DNA of 64,000 nt from Hydrangea macrophylla (taxonomy: Eukaryota; Streptophyta; Magnoliopsida; Cornales; Hydrangeaceae), in NCBI GenBank assembly GCA_033977485.1, contig CM066994.1, forward strand, positions 85,188,871 to 85,252,870, written 5' to 3'. The notes under the pieces were generated by a model. That model saw only the letters and a list, made by a program, of their open reading frames with translations, had not been told where the DNA came from and ran no database searches. This document shows positions 1 to 11,542 of the stretch, one piece after another. Position numbers and translations under genes: made by a program. Each line of letters begins with the position of its first letter. Position 1 is the first letter of the stretch.

Positions 1-1183
1 CCTCTATTTTAATACAAGGAGGTGGCCACAGTTCGATAAAAGGGCCAGGGTCTAAGTAATATTTTAATTTAGCTTTATTACCCTCCTCTTGTTCTAGAAC
101 AGAATCTATGGATATAAAATCATAGGAATTTAATTTCTGTTCTATGCACATGGTTTTGAACTGGACTTGGATAAAGCTATCTATTTGAGCCTCAATGTCA
201 TTATTACGCAACAAGGTCAAGCAGTCTAGAAGATTACTAACTTCTTGTTGAAGTTTAAGATCATCTAATGTGCGCTCAATATTTTCCAAGTCCTCTCTCA
301 TAGAATTTTGAAATTTAAAATTTGGTGAAGTACATGTGTTAGAATCCTTACCATCCTCTTCTACAACACATTCTTTTTATTCAATATTAGGGTACACATG
401 ATTTTTAAGCTCGGGATGAGAGCTTTGATTGATAAAGAGGATAGGCGATGGGCAACTTGGTGACACCACCTCTTCATCCGAAAGAGGTGAGGGTTCAGGA
501 ATATCATAAGAATCTAAATCAAATTTAGAATTTTCAATTACGTCCTCCCTAGGGTCACTATCAAAGTTAGGGAGAGAGTCAACATGGGACTCCTCCTTTC
601 CTAGTTACGGGTAATCACCTAAACTCTCATTGTCTTTTAAATTATCATTCTCATCCATGTAACTCTCCTCACTATATATGTCATCTATTGAGATGCTCTA
701 GACAAAGAGACTGTGCAATTTTATCCAGGCAGTGAAGGAGTTGATGTCTGGGGTTGTATATTGAGGAGAAGATGGTTCTACAACTTCATGCTCAATGGTT
801 TGGTTTTGGAGTTCTTGTTGGGTTATGACTTTCTCGAGTGAGTTATTAACCTTATTCGGTATAAACCCGTCATTGTCCTCTAATTTCATTCCATTGTTAG
901 TGTCTTGAAATTTAGGTTGTAGTGTTGAAGAATTAGTATAGTCTTCCAAAGGTTGGCTAGCATATGCTTGTTGATATCTAGTTTCTAATTTATTAAGTGC
1001 ATTATCTAGCCTTTACATTTCACTAAGCAGCAATTTTAAAATACCACTATCCTCAACTTGGTTATTCTCCACATTATTACAATATGAAGTTTTGCCCCAT
1101 TGTTGTTGGTAGTAATTCTCATCCCATTGTGTTTGTGAACAAGGTTCCGCCGAAGGAAAGTCTTGGTGCATTTTGTAATCATG
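1..1183 (-). pseudogene. Retroelement ORF, downstream part, split by OG1
   Basis: On the minus strand this stretch reads as one hydrophilic frame from 1183 leftward past the window edge, broken by only four in-frame stops (near 1009, 695, 605 and 378). The frame is in register with the ORF ending at 19596 once the OG1 insertion and one copy of its 5-bp duplication are discounted, so the two pieces were one gene. Composition goes from Gln/Tyr-rich to strongly acidic with many Asp, Glu, Asn and Ser. I see no zinc knuckle, protease or RT motif. It sits downstream of a tRNA-Asp-type primer site and an LTR (about 20009-21530), where gag would be expected. I do not recognise the family; an Athila-related or non-autonomous gag-like protein is the best guess. 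Confidence 0.5.
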
Positions 1184-1188
1184 GGAAC
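1184..1188. repeat. Target-site duplication of OG1, left copy
   Basis: GGAAC directly precedes the TG end of the left LTR. The same five bases directly follow the CA end of the right LTR at 19596-19600. Five-base duplications are typical of Ty3/gypsy integration. Confidence 0.9.
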
Positions 1189-3354
1189 TGTGGACACGCT
1201 GAATCGTTCATCCACTCTTTTTAGTTTGTTTTGAGATTATTTTTGACAAAGGAAATGAAAAGATCTGTTGAAAACAGATACAGAGTCACCACTTGGTTTT
1301 TAAGGAACCAAGAAACCTAATTTTGACTTACCCAAATGGATAAAGGGCACCGACCCTTCATAACCAAAGAACTTGGCTCGGGGTTTTAGTACAAGAGAGG
1401 AAGGAGACTTTGTCACGACTAAACACCCTCAACTCGCCCCGTCTTTTGACGGGCCTCAATTAGCATCCATATAATCATCTTATACTATGCATGGTTCGAC
1501 AATTAATACTATGATATTATATTACATCACACAAGAATTTTGAAATGGAATATCAAAAGATAAGATATCATTCACAAGATCTTAGCTAAATATCATGCAA
1601 TGCAAAAGTGAAAGATCACACGAATAAACCTAAGAAAATCGTCTAATCATATATCAAGTAATCAAGTTTTCCTAATCTAAGGGGACATGAATTGTTCTTG
1701 AAACAAATAAATCAAAGAAAACAAGGATGCTTAGCAAGCTAGAATGATGCATGTTAATCTTTGAGAAAAGAAGATCTCTCAATCCCCGGGGCGGATGAGA
1801 AAGGATGATTTGATCGAAAGGGGAAGCATGGACGTATGATCCAACTCATTCCTTATAATCTTCCTAGATTAGGAGTCACAAAAGTCCTAAATCTTGCATG
1901 GATGCAATGTATGATCCTAGAATGTGCAAAGGTTGTAGTGTGTTTGTGTACATGGACTTTCTAAAGTGACTTAGAAGTCTAAAACATGAATGAATGCATG
2001 GAGTAAATCATCATGAATATGTACAAATATAGTATGGACCACTTTCTAAGATATGAACTAATTTGAAGTGCATATAAGCATCAAATCAAAGAATGAAAGT
2101 AAAAGTGTGCTTGCTGTGAATAGTGGACAGAACAGTAACATGATATTTTGGAAATTGAAAAAAGGGGTTAGGAATGTTTTTAATGCATGATTTTTTATGG
2201 AGATCTTCCTTATTATGTCTAGAACACAACCCAAAAAGCCAATCTTTAATAACTATCACAGATTAAGAGAAAACAATAGAGGTTATTCAGAAACAGAGTC
2301 CGTACTGTCGACTGAAATGTTAGAAAATCTTAGAAAATGAAAACAAAATATCTAGGGGCCCATATTATACAGAAAGTTCCCCAAGACATTGAAGTTCAAG
2401 GGAAAAATAAGTTGGGACCACTCTTTTTGGAAAAGGTTTCTATAAAACAAGTTGAAAGTCAACCTAGCTGCTGTGACAGCAGAGGCAGAATGTTTGGAAG
2501 GAATGTCTGGACAAAAATGGACCCATTTCAAGTGCTTCCAAGTCAAGCCAAAAATCTTGGGTGTTATATAATGAGTTAGAAAGACTTTCTAAGTGGTCTT
2601 TCATTCATATATTGAGTATTGAACTCAAAATAATTCTTTGAAATTAAATGACTCACTGTTTTGAAGGTTTTAAGAAAACAAGGTTTATTTCTTGAAATCA
2701 AAATGAAGGGTTTAAGAGGGGGTTTTGGAAGCACATTTTCAATACTTAATGAAGATTATAACCACTTAAAATGTCAACATATAACTCATATCAAGAACCT
2801 CCAAGATTATTGGAAAGTATTATTTCCGTTTTGAAGACAACTTCATGAATACATAGGAATGTATTGAAGTTGAAATCATCATCTATCAAACATGTTTTTG
2901 AGGTCAAGAGCTACTATCCATAAGGATTCACTCACCTCAAACTTCATGTCATCATCTAGATGATGATAGACTAGTAAGTAAATAAAGAAAACAAAAAAAG
3001 AAATGAGGTCAGAGAAGATGAACAAATATAAACAAGCAGAAAGATAGCAATCAACAGATAATATTCATGATGATCTTAGGCTTATAGCTTGATGTTTCAC
3101 TAATGTATGGTGACTTTGGACATGGAAGTAGCTTTCTCTCTCATAAATACCCACTAGAATGGTAGTTGGGTGTATTGAATATGAAGTAAATAGAAGTAAT
3201 GAAGTAAAAACAAAGTTTAAAACTCACTTTCTTGTTTGAAAATCAAAGAAAGAAGCTTCTTTTCTCTCTATTCTAACCTTATCTCTACAACTTTCTCTCT
3301 AAAACTTTTCAAAGCTTGCATTTGACAACCCCAAAATGAGAAGTCAAGGGGGGA

Positions 3355-3361
3355 TTATATA
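3355..3361 (-). promoter_or_regulatory. TATA box of OG1 3' LTR
   Basis: The minus strand reads CCTATATAATCC here, a good plant TATA box. The matching site in OG3 reads CCTATAAAGGAG (44819-44825). In the right LTR of OG1 it is mutated (CCTATGTAAACC). Confidence 0.6.
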
Positions 3362-3504
3362 GGCCAATTTGGGGTGGTTTTGGGATTTTAGAAGTACTCC
3401 CATTGGTCCCAAACATCTGTGAACATAGAACTACGTCGTTTGGGTTTCTAATTAATCAAAATGAACCCCCACAAGAAATTACAAAAGTGGACCATTCTGG
3501 GGGA

Positions 3505-3543
3505 GAGTGCCATGGCGATACTGGGCCTGTGTCGCGGTGGCAC
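3505..3543. repeat. GTGCC...GGCAC palindrome cluster in OG1 3' LTR
   Basis: Two degenerate inverted repeats (GTGCCATGGC and GTGTCGCGGTGGCAC) are separated by a GGGCC spacer. They lie about 145-180 bp upstream of the LTR TATA box in the minus orientation. Equivalent clusters occur in the other LTR, in OG3, and inside the element at 5578-5617. Confidence 0.6.
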
Positions 3544-4389
3544 TACTCCTCATTTGTCTATATAATCCTTTTTAGACTACCAGAGGTTCTAGTATTCGCG
3601 AAAACGCCCTATTTCATCCAAAATTCATAAAAAATGCATACAAACTCCAAATTAAGGTTGTGATATACCGTTGGAAAGATAATGGAGTCTACTTTACATA
3701 AAAAATAGTTCAGAGATAGGTCACGCTGAAAAGTTTTGTGGTATTCGCGATAAAAGCCAATTTGATCGCCTTTTTTACCTTCAGAAATTCATAATAAATT
3801 CGTTTGAAATCCAAAAATTATGTGCGATATACCATTGGAAAGCTATTGACCTCTAATATCCATGAAAAATGTTTGAAAAGTGATACGATGCTCTGATTTC
3901 AAAGTCAACTTTTGGTCAAACTGGTCAAACTTGGGATTCCCAGGATGTTCTGGAAACCTCTGGGAGCTCCCAGTAGCTGACGTTTCGATTTTCTTTTAGA
4001 ACTCATTTTATTATTTCCCATATGATCCAGAATGATCCCGGAATTTTTCGGCAAATTTGGACGATTTTGGTCAAACTTGGTCAAACCAGTCAACGGGGAC
4101 TTTCTGGGAACTTTCGGGACTTCCGGGGGTCTCTGGGAGCTGATAATTTCATCTGGTCTTGCTTTAGAACTCATTTTATTGATTTTCTTACGATGTAGCA
4201 TGTTTTCAGAACATTTGGTCTGAACCCGGGAGCGTTCGGGCTTTTAGGGGTATTTTGGTCATTTTGGGCATTTTGAGAGATAGAACTAACTTCCAAGAGT
4301 CCCTTTTTTTTTAGTCTTTTTCGATCATTGTGAACCACCAAGCTATGGGTTTCCTAAATTTGATAGCCGATAAAATGGGGTGTCTATAG

Positions 4390-4403
4390 TTTGCCCCTCT
4401 TTG
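4390..4403 (-). other. Polypurine tract of OG1
   Basis: On the minus strand AAAGAGGGGCAAACT lies directly next to the internal edge of the 3' LTR. That is the position and composition of the plus-strand primer for reverse transcription. Confidence 0.75.
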
Positions 4404-5069
4404 GCATGAACTTGCGAGGCAACGCATGTCGCAAGGGAGTGCCAAAGTTTTGAAGAGACAGGTCTTTTTGGAGGCTATAGATTTAGGATAAAAGCGTTGC
4501 AAAGATGTAATGATAGAAAACATTATGCTGGGGCTAGGGCTGGTCATGCTCTTCATGAGCTGCCTACGTATCACAAAGGGAATCAGACCAGGACGTAGTT
4601 CGGGGCACGAAGGAATAAATCACATATGCACATCAAGACTGTCGAATGTTATGTTATGAGGATGATATGCAATGTATGGATTTGTCCTGAGTCCTATCAT
4701 GTTTAGTGTTCTGATCCTAGTATGAGTGAGTGCTAGTGTTTCCAACTGTGATGCAGTGGCTGATTTGGATAAAGACACAACGGTTTGGAAGGCTCTGGGT
4801 CTCAGGACAAACTTCTTAAATTTTGAGAAATGTGCTTTGTAAGCGAAATGGATCAAAGGTGACCGTGGGATCCCGTGATAACCGATAGGTAAGGAAGCTA
4901 TGAAAATGGACAGATGAGAAAGCTCATGATTATCAGAAGACACAGAGTCATGGAACGACGGTGCTCGTCTTTGAAATCTGGACACGGGCGATGTTCTGGT
5001 TGTTCCTGATGACCAATCTTCGAGAGTCGGTTCTGCTTTTGCTGCTTTCTGCTGGGGATAGTGGGAGCT
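4404..5069. other. OG1 3' untranslated region, no gene
   Basis: No believable coding frame is seen. The stretch holds one CTACGTA module (4562-4607: TGCCTACGTATC, then GGAATCAG, then CGTAGTTCGGGGC) that recurs twice near 9527-9673. The short ORFs here have no family features and look accidental. Confidence 0.5.
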
Positions 5070-5413
5070 AGTATCCTTCTATATTTTTCCTTGGGGGATG
5101 GCGTAGGACTCTCAGAGAATCTCTCTTTTCTTGAATGGGAACCAGGACCCATCTCTGAATCTCTCACGGTTGATCAAAATCTTCTGGCGCTCAATCCAAG
5201 AGGGCCAATCGGGGCCTCCGGGAGCTGGTATCTCTATTTCTGTCCTCGAGAGATGATGTAGGACTCTCAAAGAATCTCTCATAACTGTTTCTTGATCAGG
5301 AACCAGGACCCATCTCTGAATCCCTCATGGTTGATCAGATCTTTGCAATGGTTAGTCCAAAAAGCCGATTCGGGCCTTCGTGAGCCAATATCTTTCTGTT
5401 TCTATCCTCGGGG
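5070..5413. repeat. 156-bp tandem duplication in OG1
   Basis: Two copies about 156 bp apart (marker GTAGGACTCTC at 5103 and 5259) share GGAACCAGGACCCATCTCTG, a TCTCACGGTTGATCA-type stretch and a GGCCAATCGGGGCCT-type stretch. A partial third copy ends near 5413. The array lies between the 3' LTR and the antisense PMD gene, on the probable promoter side of that gene. Confidence 0.75.
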
Positions 5414-5577
5414 TATTAACTGAATCTGTTCGGGATAAATTGGATCTGTTAGGGATAAATCCATAGAAATCTTGACTAAAATGGGCCACCGGGGCTAACC
5501 GGGATCACAAACGGGCTAAAACGGGTCAGAATGGGCCAAAACGGGCTGAAGTAGAGTGAAGCAGGGCCTGCGGGGAA

Positions 5578-5617
5578 CAGTGCCACAGCGGCAGTTGGCC
5601 AGTGCCGTGGCAGCACT
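5578..5617. repeat. Internal GTGCC...GGCAC palindrome cluster of OG1
   Basis: The sequence CAGTGCCACAGCGGCAG, then TTGGCC, then AGTGCCGTGGCAGCACT repeats the LTR palindrome type of the same family. It lies outside the LTR, about 120 bp upstream of the first inferred donor site of the antisense PMD gene. Confidence 0.6.
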
Positions 5618-5736
5618 GGGTGGCCGGACTTCATGTGTGTACATCTTGGGTTTTTGAGCATTTCAAGCTCATTTTTGGCCATTTTGGGGTGCTTTTGGAG
5701 CCAAAATTCGTCAAAACACAGCTTGTGAATGCTCAG

Positions 5737-7634
5737 GTGAGTAATCTTTCCCCATGATTGGAATTTTGATTGGTGTTTTAGTTTGTTCCATTTTTCAAGA
5801 AGAAAGTTTGGTTTTAGCTTCCATTTTTCTTGCAGATTCATGGCTTCGAGCTTAAGGAGTCCATCTAAGAAGGCCAAGGAACGAATAAAAGTCGAGAGCC
5901 AAACCCCAGACTTGATTTTATGGGACCCCCAATGTCATCTTTCGGTCGCGGCTCTTCCGAGCCTGGTATATGAAGCTTTTGACAGTTTAGGACTATTTTC
6001 TGCATTGTGCTAGTTTTATGAACTGTAGTGTGCACCTAGAGTTTGTTGGAAGCTTGTTTTGTGCTTGTATGTTGATTTTGTGAAGTTGGACTTTGGGTCA
6101 TGAATAGTGAATTTGTGCTCGTTTTTTGTCGTTTTTGATGTGTGCAAGTACCGAAAGTGACATTAAAGGGCCATGGTAGCCTTGCTCATGCTTTTCTGTG
6201 GTACACCCAACTCTCGTATGTCGTCAAGAGAATGGTAGACGATGCCGAGTTTGGCGACTTTGTCTGCCTAATTACAAAGAGTACCAACGATCTGGCGCAT
6301 TTTTACGCTCTTGCTAAGAGATGGTGGGACACCACTAATACTTTCTATCTGCCATTTGGTGAGCCTTTTGATTTTTCCATGATTACCGGTTTAAGAGTTG
6401 GCGGGAAGCGCCGGATTCTGGACTACTTCTATGAGACTGATCCCGAGGCTGTCGAGATATTGATTGGGGCTATTCCCCCTAATCTGGAGGGGCACAAATT
6501 TCCTTGTGACTGGCTTTACCGGGCTTACGACAGAGGGAATCACAACCTGAATAATTCTCAGCTTTTGAGGGTATTTCTTCTGTATATCCTTGGTTACTCG
6601 ATTTTCGCGACACGGAATGATCGGTGAGCTTGAGGCTTCTTTCTTACCTGGAGACCATTGGTGAGATCCCCTCGTATGACTGGGGCGGTGCTGTCTTGGC
6701 CCACCTTTACAAGTATATGAGTGAGGTTTCCCGGGGTGATATCAAGTAGATGGGGGGATTCTGGCAAGCTTGGGAGGTATGTACTGTAACCTCTTTTATC
6801 TTCCAGCTTTTTGATTTTCGTACTTCGTGTCCTTTTTGATTTTCCATTTATCTGTGCATCTTTGGAGCTTTGAGTACCTGAAGATGTTGGCTCCTTCCCC
6901 TACTGATGAATCAGGTGAAGATGAGGACGGCATGGCTCATATGCCTTTGTTCCCCTGGGGCTTGAGATGGCAGAGGAATGTTGTCGGGGTAAAGAGCGGG
7001 GCTCATCGAATTGTTCTCCTCAGAAACTTCTTATCTGGGCTGATAGCTGCTAGCGTTAATTGGACGCCTTGGGAGTGCGTTACCTATGCTGCCCTAGAGG
7101 AGATATAGTCGGTCAGGCCCCTTGCCTCTTGCTGACTTCTAATGGAAAGTACCAAAAGCAGGCAATGGTTCCTTGGCGATCAAGTGTCTCGGCAGGTGGT
7201 TGACGGTCCGAGGTATCGCGTCCCTCATAATCCTCTCGGCATCCTTAACGTCCCTTGGAGTTATGCTGAGGAGGGCCACGCCTTAGCAGCTAGCTTACGG
7301 TCTTTGGTTCTCACGCGAGACCATTGGGTATGTCTCCAATTTTGCGCTCCTTAAGGTTATGAGGTCCTAACCCTGTTTTGCCCTTGACAGATGGATGGTA
7401 TGCGATAGTTCGCCACTAGTCAGATGGCGTCCTTGGTAAGTCTCTTACTCGACTTTGTTTTTGTACTTTTTGTTGTTTCTCTACTAATTGCTTTCATTTT
7501 ATTTTTGTGTGCAGTATCGTGGAGGTGGTGTTGGCTCGTCAAGGACCGGGCCGAGGTGCAGAGGTGGCAGGAGGAGGCCATCACCAATGTACACTCCGGG
7601 TGGTCCGATAGAGGATGAAGAAGAGGAGGACTGA
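5737..7634 (+). pseudogene. PMD (plant mobile domain, MAIN-like) gene captured antisense in OG1
   Basis: PMD proteins (MAIN/MAIL1 and PP7-long families) are nuclear plant proteins also known from transposons. The reading here runs opposite to the host element. Visible PMD landmarks are an ITGLRV motif (about 6388-6405), an SYDWGGAVLAHLYKYM stretch (about 6675-6722), a GGFWQAWE motif ending at 6777, and SFEYLKMLAP near 6868. The C-terminus is Arg/Gly-rich and then acidic (DEEEED), with a stop at 7632-7634. Likely introns with GT-AG ends are 5737-5835 (5' untranslated), about 6778-6850, 7328-7390 and 7436-7514. A likely start is ATG 5840. Breaks are a frame change near 6625, TAG near 6749, TAG near 7106 and a frameshift near 7110. 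The exon structure is inferred by eye. Confidence 0.75.
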
Positions 7635-7915
7635 GGCCTTCTAAGCGGGGACTTTATTTTGTCTCCATTTCATGTCTTTGATTGGGTTGTACTAGTGAAT
7701 AATGTGTAGGATGATCTTTAGGATGATTTATCACCCTTGATAAAGTATTATGATGTTTTGCCTTTCGAGCCGAACAGTTTCCGGTTTGAAGGCGCAGTTG
7801 TGTGCTTGCTTTGTTTGGTGGTTGTGCACTATGATTTTGTGATTGTTGATGTTACTGCGATGAATAGGTTTGTGATAGTGAGTTTGTTTTCCTTGCTAGA
7901 GCTGCGATAGAAAAT
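7635..7915. other. Spacer between the two antisense genes of OG1
   Basis: This 280-bp T-rich spacer has no coding signal. It holds the 3' end of the PMD gene and presumably the promoter or an intergenic part of the next gene. I see no clear TATA box or poly(A) signal. Confidence 0.4.
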
Positions 7916-8914
7916 ATGGCATTGTACAATCCCGCTCAACTCACAGCTTGGTTGAACATCACGGATGGTGTGGAGCGAATCAACCTCTTCAGCTACGGTC
8001 TGACCGAGCTATTCTCTCTTCACCAGATGGCTCTAAACACTGAGTTTATGCGTGCTGCTATTGTCCACTGGGACCCAGTGAACCATGTCTTCAATTTCAA
8101 CGGCCTAGAGATATGTCCCCTGTTTGAGGAGTTCTATGCTATACTTGGCTTCGATTCTGACTCTGACCTGATTCTTCTTTCTGCTGATACCCCCTGTCCC
8201 ACGCGAGGCTTGGCTAAATACCTAAATTGTTTCACTACTATTTCCCGCTTGCTAATTCATGGTGAGGTTCTTGACATTGCTTCCATCATTGCCCGGTATG
8301 CTAGTCCTGGGAATCCTAGCATATATGATGCTACCCGCAGGGCCGCTCTGATATTGTGCATGACTTCATACTTTCTATTCTCAAGTGCTTCTATTGACTT
8401 AGTGAACGTATGCCTTGGGCTGAAATTTAGTAAGAATCACATGGCCATGGTTCTGGCTGAAACCCTGAATGGTTTGGATCGCGCTTTCAATCAAGGAACG
8501 CTTCTTCTTTCTGGGGCGCCTTTGGTGTTACAGGCTTGGCTCTACGAGCGCCTTTAGTTATGGATGGGTAATGTGCCACCAGTTTATTTTCGTGGAACCG
8601 TGCTTCATTCTCATTACACTTCTTCCAATTGGGTTAACATGATGTGTGCTTTATCCGAGGCCAATATATGCTGGATCGTGAGGCGTTGGGGCCTTCATGC
8701 TGTGACCACTAGTCTCGGGGATTACCAGAAAGTGTAGCTGATGGGTCTGAGAGAGACCTCTTTCTATCATCCTCGCCGATTAGCCAGACAGTATGGGCGA
8801 GTTCAAGAGGTCCCCCGGGGGTTTACTGAGAGGGTCTTTGGTTCCAGAGTCAAAGCCACTACTATTGCTGCTTTCATCAGGGGCTGGGCCGGTCGAGCAA
8901 GAGCCTATTTCTAG
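7916..8914 (+). pseudogene. DUF7745-like antisense gene in OG1
   Basis: One frame runs from ATG 7916 to TAG 8912-8914 (332 codons), interrupted only by two in-frame TAG codons at 8555-8557 and 8735-8737. Landmarks include AAIVHWDPVNHVFNFNG, CPLFEEFYAILGF, LQAWLYERL and a C-terminal part with YHPRRLARQYGRVQ. They resemble a domain of unknown function (DUF7745, from memory) that is common in plant genomes and related in layout to PMD proteins. It follows the PMD gene on the same strand, so both may have been carried as one cassette. The two stops suggest recent loss of function. Biochemical role unknown; the family name should be checked. Confidence 0.6.
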
Positions 8915-9704
8915 AGACCTTTGAAGAAATAAAAGACACAAAATAATACTAGACTTGACTGATTCTGCTTCTTTTCTCCAAGTGTCTTTGATATTTGGGA
9001 TTGCTTGCGTTTTCATTTATCCCTACTTAGGTAATATTCGAAGTTTGTTTATCGGTGAATTTTGGTTACTTGGAGAACCTTATTTTATGCATTTGGCTTT
9101 CTGAAAACATTTGTAGTATGATTTTGATCAGATATTTGCTTTTGGTACTTGTTTGGGCATGCTAGGACGATTAGAGGCAAACGAGGCGGGTGGCTGAAGT
9201 TTGCCCCTAGTTTGGGATATGTATGGTTGTGAGGCAAACGAGGTAGATGACTGACGTTTGCCCCTAGATTAGAAAAGGTTCAGGCAAACGAGGCAAGTGG
9301 CCGAAGTCTGCCCCTAGTGTGAAGGGTATTTTCTGGGTTATGGTAAGGACCGCGACTTTATTTTTCTCACACGCTCATAATTTTGCCTAGGCACCAGTTA
9401 GGTGACCTAGCGAGCTCTTTTCCCTCCTTTGTTATTGCTCTCTTTGGATTTAACTCTAACTTTTGCCTAGGCGTCCTTTCGGATTTTTGACCTAGCGAGC
9501 CATCCTTCTTTTTGTTTTTGAAAGTCTGCCTACGTACCCCCGAACGGGGATCAAAATGTAGTTCGGGCCAAAGTCTTGAAAGAAAAGGGTTTTTTTATGA
9601 TGGTGTCGACCGAACTGATGCGGTTGCCTACGTATCCCTGAGTGGGAATCAGGTCAAGCGTAGTTCAGGGCGAGGCTTGAAAGAAAATTGGTTTTAGGGA
9701 ATGG
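8915..9704. repeat. Repeat-rich spacer between antisense genes and pol in OG1
   Basis: There is no gene here. Three 36-bp units at 9175-9210, 9232-9267 and 9282-9317 each start AGGCAAACGAGG and end GTTTGCCCCTAG (one reads TCTGCCCC). Their ends are complementary, and on the minus strand each carries AGGGGCAAAC, the core of the element's own polypurine tract. Two CTACGTA modules follow at about 9527-9570 and 9626-9673. Two T-rich stretches with TTTTGCCTAGGCR..CCTAGCGAGC wording lie at 9380-9410 and 9460-9500. Confidence 0.7.
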
Positions 9705-11075
9705 TCAAGCATAGTACTTTTTGAGGTGATCCATGTTGATTGGTTATTTAAATTCAATGCCATTGAGGTCCATGAGGTAGGTTGCTCCTCCAGAAAGGAT
9801 AGTTTTGACGATATAAGGGCTGACCCATTTGGGTTTAAACTTTCCGTGTGGATCAAAGATTGGGGCTTGCAATTCCTTAAGGACAAGGTCACCTTTGACA
9901 ATTTTCCTCAGACGAACCCTTTTGTTGAAAGCACGGGCTATCCTCTTTTGATAGATTTGGATATGGTCGATTGCCGCTAGGCGCTTTTCATCTATGAGAG
10001 CCAATTCTTCGTACCTTTCCCTTAACCAATCCAATTCCGAAATTTCACATTCTGCCATTACGCACAAGGATGGTAGTTCTATCTCGATTAGAAGTACTGC
10101 TTCCATTCCATATACTAGTGAGTAAGGAGTTGCTCCTGTGGACGTCCTTATCGTTGTTCTATATCCCCAAAGTGCGAATGGTAGCTTTTCGTGCCAGTCT
10201 TTGTAGGTATCGGCCGATTTCTACAGTACGGCCTTGACATTCTTGTTTGCAGCTTCGACTGCCCCATTAGTTTGCGGCCTGTATGGTGACGACTTGTGAT
10301 AAGTGATTTTGTATTCCTCAAATAGATCCCTAACTTCAGCTTTGAAATGACTACCATTATCTGAAATGATCTCATGGAGGACTCCATAGCGACAGATGAG
10401 GCTCTTCTTGATGAACTTGGCTACTTCCTTGGCTCCTAACTTGCTGTAGGATGCAGCTTTTACTCATTTTGTGAAGTAGTTAATGGCCACCAAAATGTAT
10501 CAGTTCCCATTTGCGGCCTTCGGGACAATTTCGTAACTGATATCGATTCCCCAAGTTGAGAATGGCCATGGGGAGGTCATACTATAGAGCAGAGATGGTG
10601 GTACATGCATCATGTTTGCGTGGATCTGGCACTTGTGGCGCCTCACGTATTGACAACAATCTTTGTCTAATGTCGTCTAGTAGTACCCTTGTCTTACGAT
10701 CTTTTTGGCTAGCATGTGACCATTCATGTGTGGACCACACATCCCTTTGTGTATTTCTTCCATCATTCTTCTGGCACACTTTCCGAACAAGTAAGTTAGA
10801 TTGTGACCATTGTATCCTTTCTTCAACAATTTTTCCCTACAAATGATGAACTGTGCTACAAACCTTCGAATTGCTCTTTTGTCTTTCTCGGAAGATTCTA
10901 GGGGATATGCTCCCTTTTCTATGAAGTCCCAAACATCTTCGTCCCATGGTGTTTCATTCTCTTCTTCTTCGATCGTGGTGACACTGTTGAATGAAGGCTC
11001 GTATCTTTGCTCAATTACCAAAGGCATCATCTTGACTCCCACGAGAATTTTGATCATCGAGGCTAAGGTAGACAA
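9705..11075 (-). pseudogene. OG1 integrase (C-terminal part of pol)
   Basis: Integrase inserts the DNA copy into the genome. Reading leftward, an H2C2-type zinc-binding region appears near 10755-10640 (EIHKGMCGPHMNGHMLAKK, then paired Cys). The catalytic core has Asp in a WGID motif, Asp in ISDNGSHF and Glu in NGAVEAANK. A C-terminal basic domain contains KRIARAFNKRV and GDLVLKEL, and the frame ends at 9705. At least three in-frame stops (near 10500, 10462 and 10220) and one at the end of the 9744 frame disable it. The wording of the C-terminal domain is typical of Ogre/Tat integrases. Confidence 0.85.
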
Positions 11076-11083
11076 CGAATCTG

Positions 11084-11449
11084 CTAGTTGGTTCTCTTAC
11101 CTAAGTAGAAGAATGTGATGTTCTTGAACTGTCTCTTGAGTCCATCGAGATGATCATGATAGGGCTTCAACCTTTCTTCTTTCACTTTCCATTCTCCTCT
11201 AGCTTGTGATATAATGAGGTTTGAGTCTCCGAAGATAACCAACTTCTGAACTTTCAGTTCTATGGCTGCTTCCATCCCTAGAATGTATGCCTCATATTCA
11301 GCAGTGTTGTTGGTGGAGTTATAATTGAGCTTCATTGCCAGTAGGGTGTGATCCCTATTTGGTGACACTAGAATCATTCCTACTCCGTAGCCTTTCATGT
11401 TAGCTGCTCCATCAAAGTACAACTTCCACTGTTCTTCCTTGATTTCCAT
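11084..11449 (-). pseudogene. OG1 second RNase H (archaeal type, aRNH)
   Basis: This is a separate RNase H domain following the ordinary one, a known mark of Tat-lineage elements. Its catalytic set is visible: Asp in WKLYFDGAAN, Glu in NNTAEYEAYILGM and Asp in VIFGDSNLII. The frame is open for 121 codons and ends with a stop just before the integrase zinc region, where a readable polyprotein would continue. A further stop-containing linker of about 90 bp separates it from the first RNase H. It probably degrades RNA of the RNA/DNA hybrid. Its sequence is better kept than the integrase core. Confidence 0.85.
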
Positions 11450-11542
11450 GATATTCTCGTCCGGGAATGGAAAATCTCCATTTACTTCAGAATCAATGGC
11501 GTGTTTAGCAAGATGTTCAGCTATAGTTCTCCTTTTTACCGA

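Larger units (their letters stand above)
1189..4388 (-). repeat. OG1 3' LTR (left)
   Basis: The 3200-bp LTR runs on the plus strand from TGTGGACACGCTGAATC to GGGGTGTCTATA. It is the fuller of the pair: roughly 1332-2438 has no counterpart in the right LTR. The same family recurs in opposite orientation at 43755-45048 plus 62579-64000. It contains a minus-strand TATA box near 3355-3361 and a palindrome cluster at 3505-3543. Many substitutions against the right LTR show that the insertion is old. Confidence 0.92.

Noticed and set aside
3403..5261. ORFs in and next to the OG1 LTR
   Set aside because: They overlap LTR promoter, palindromes and tandem repeats, and equivalent frames are not kept in the other LTR copies.
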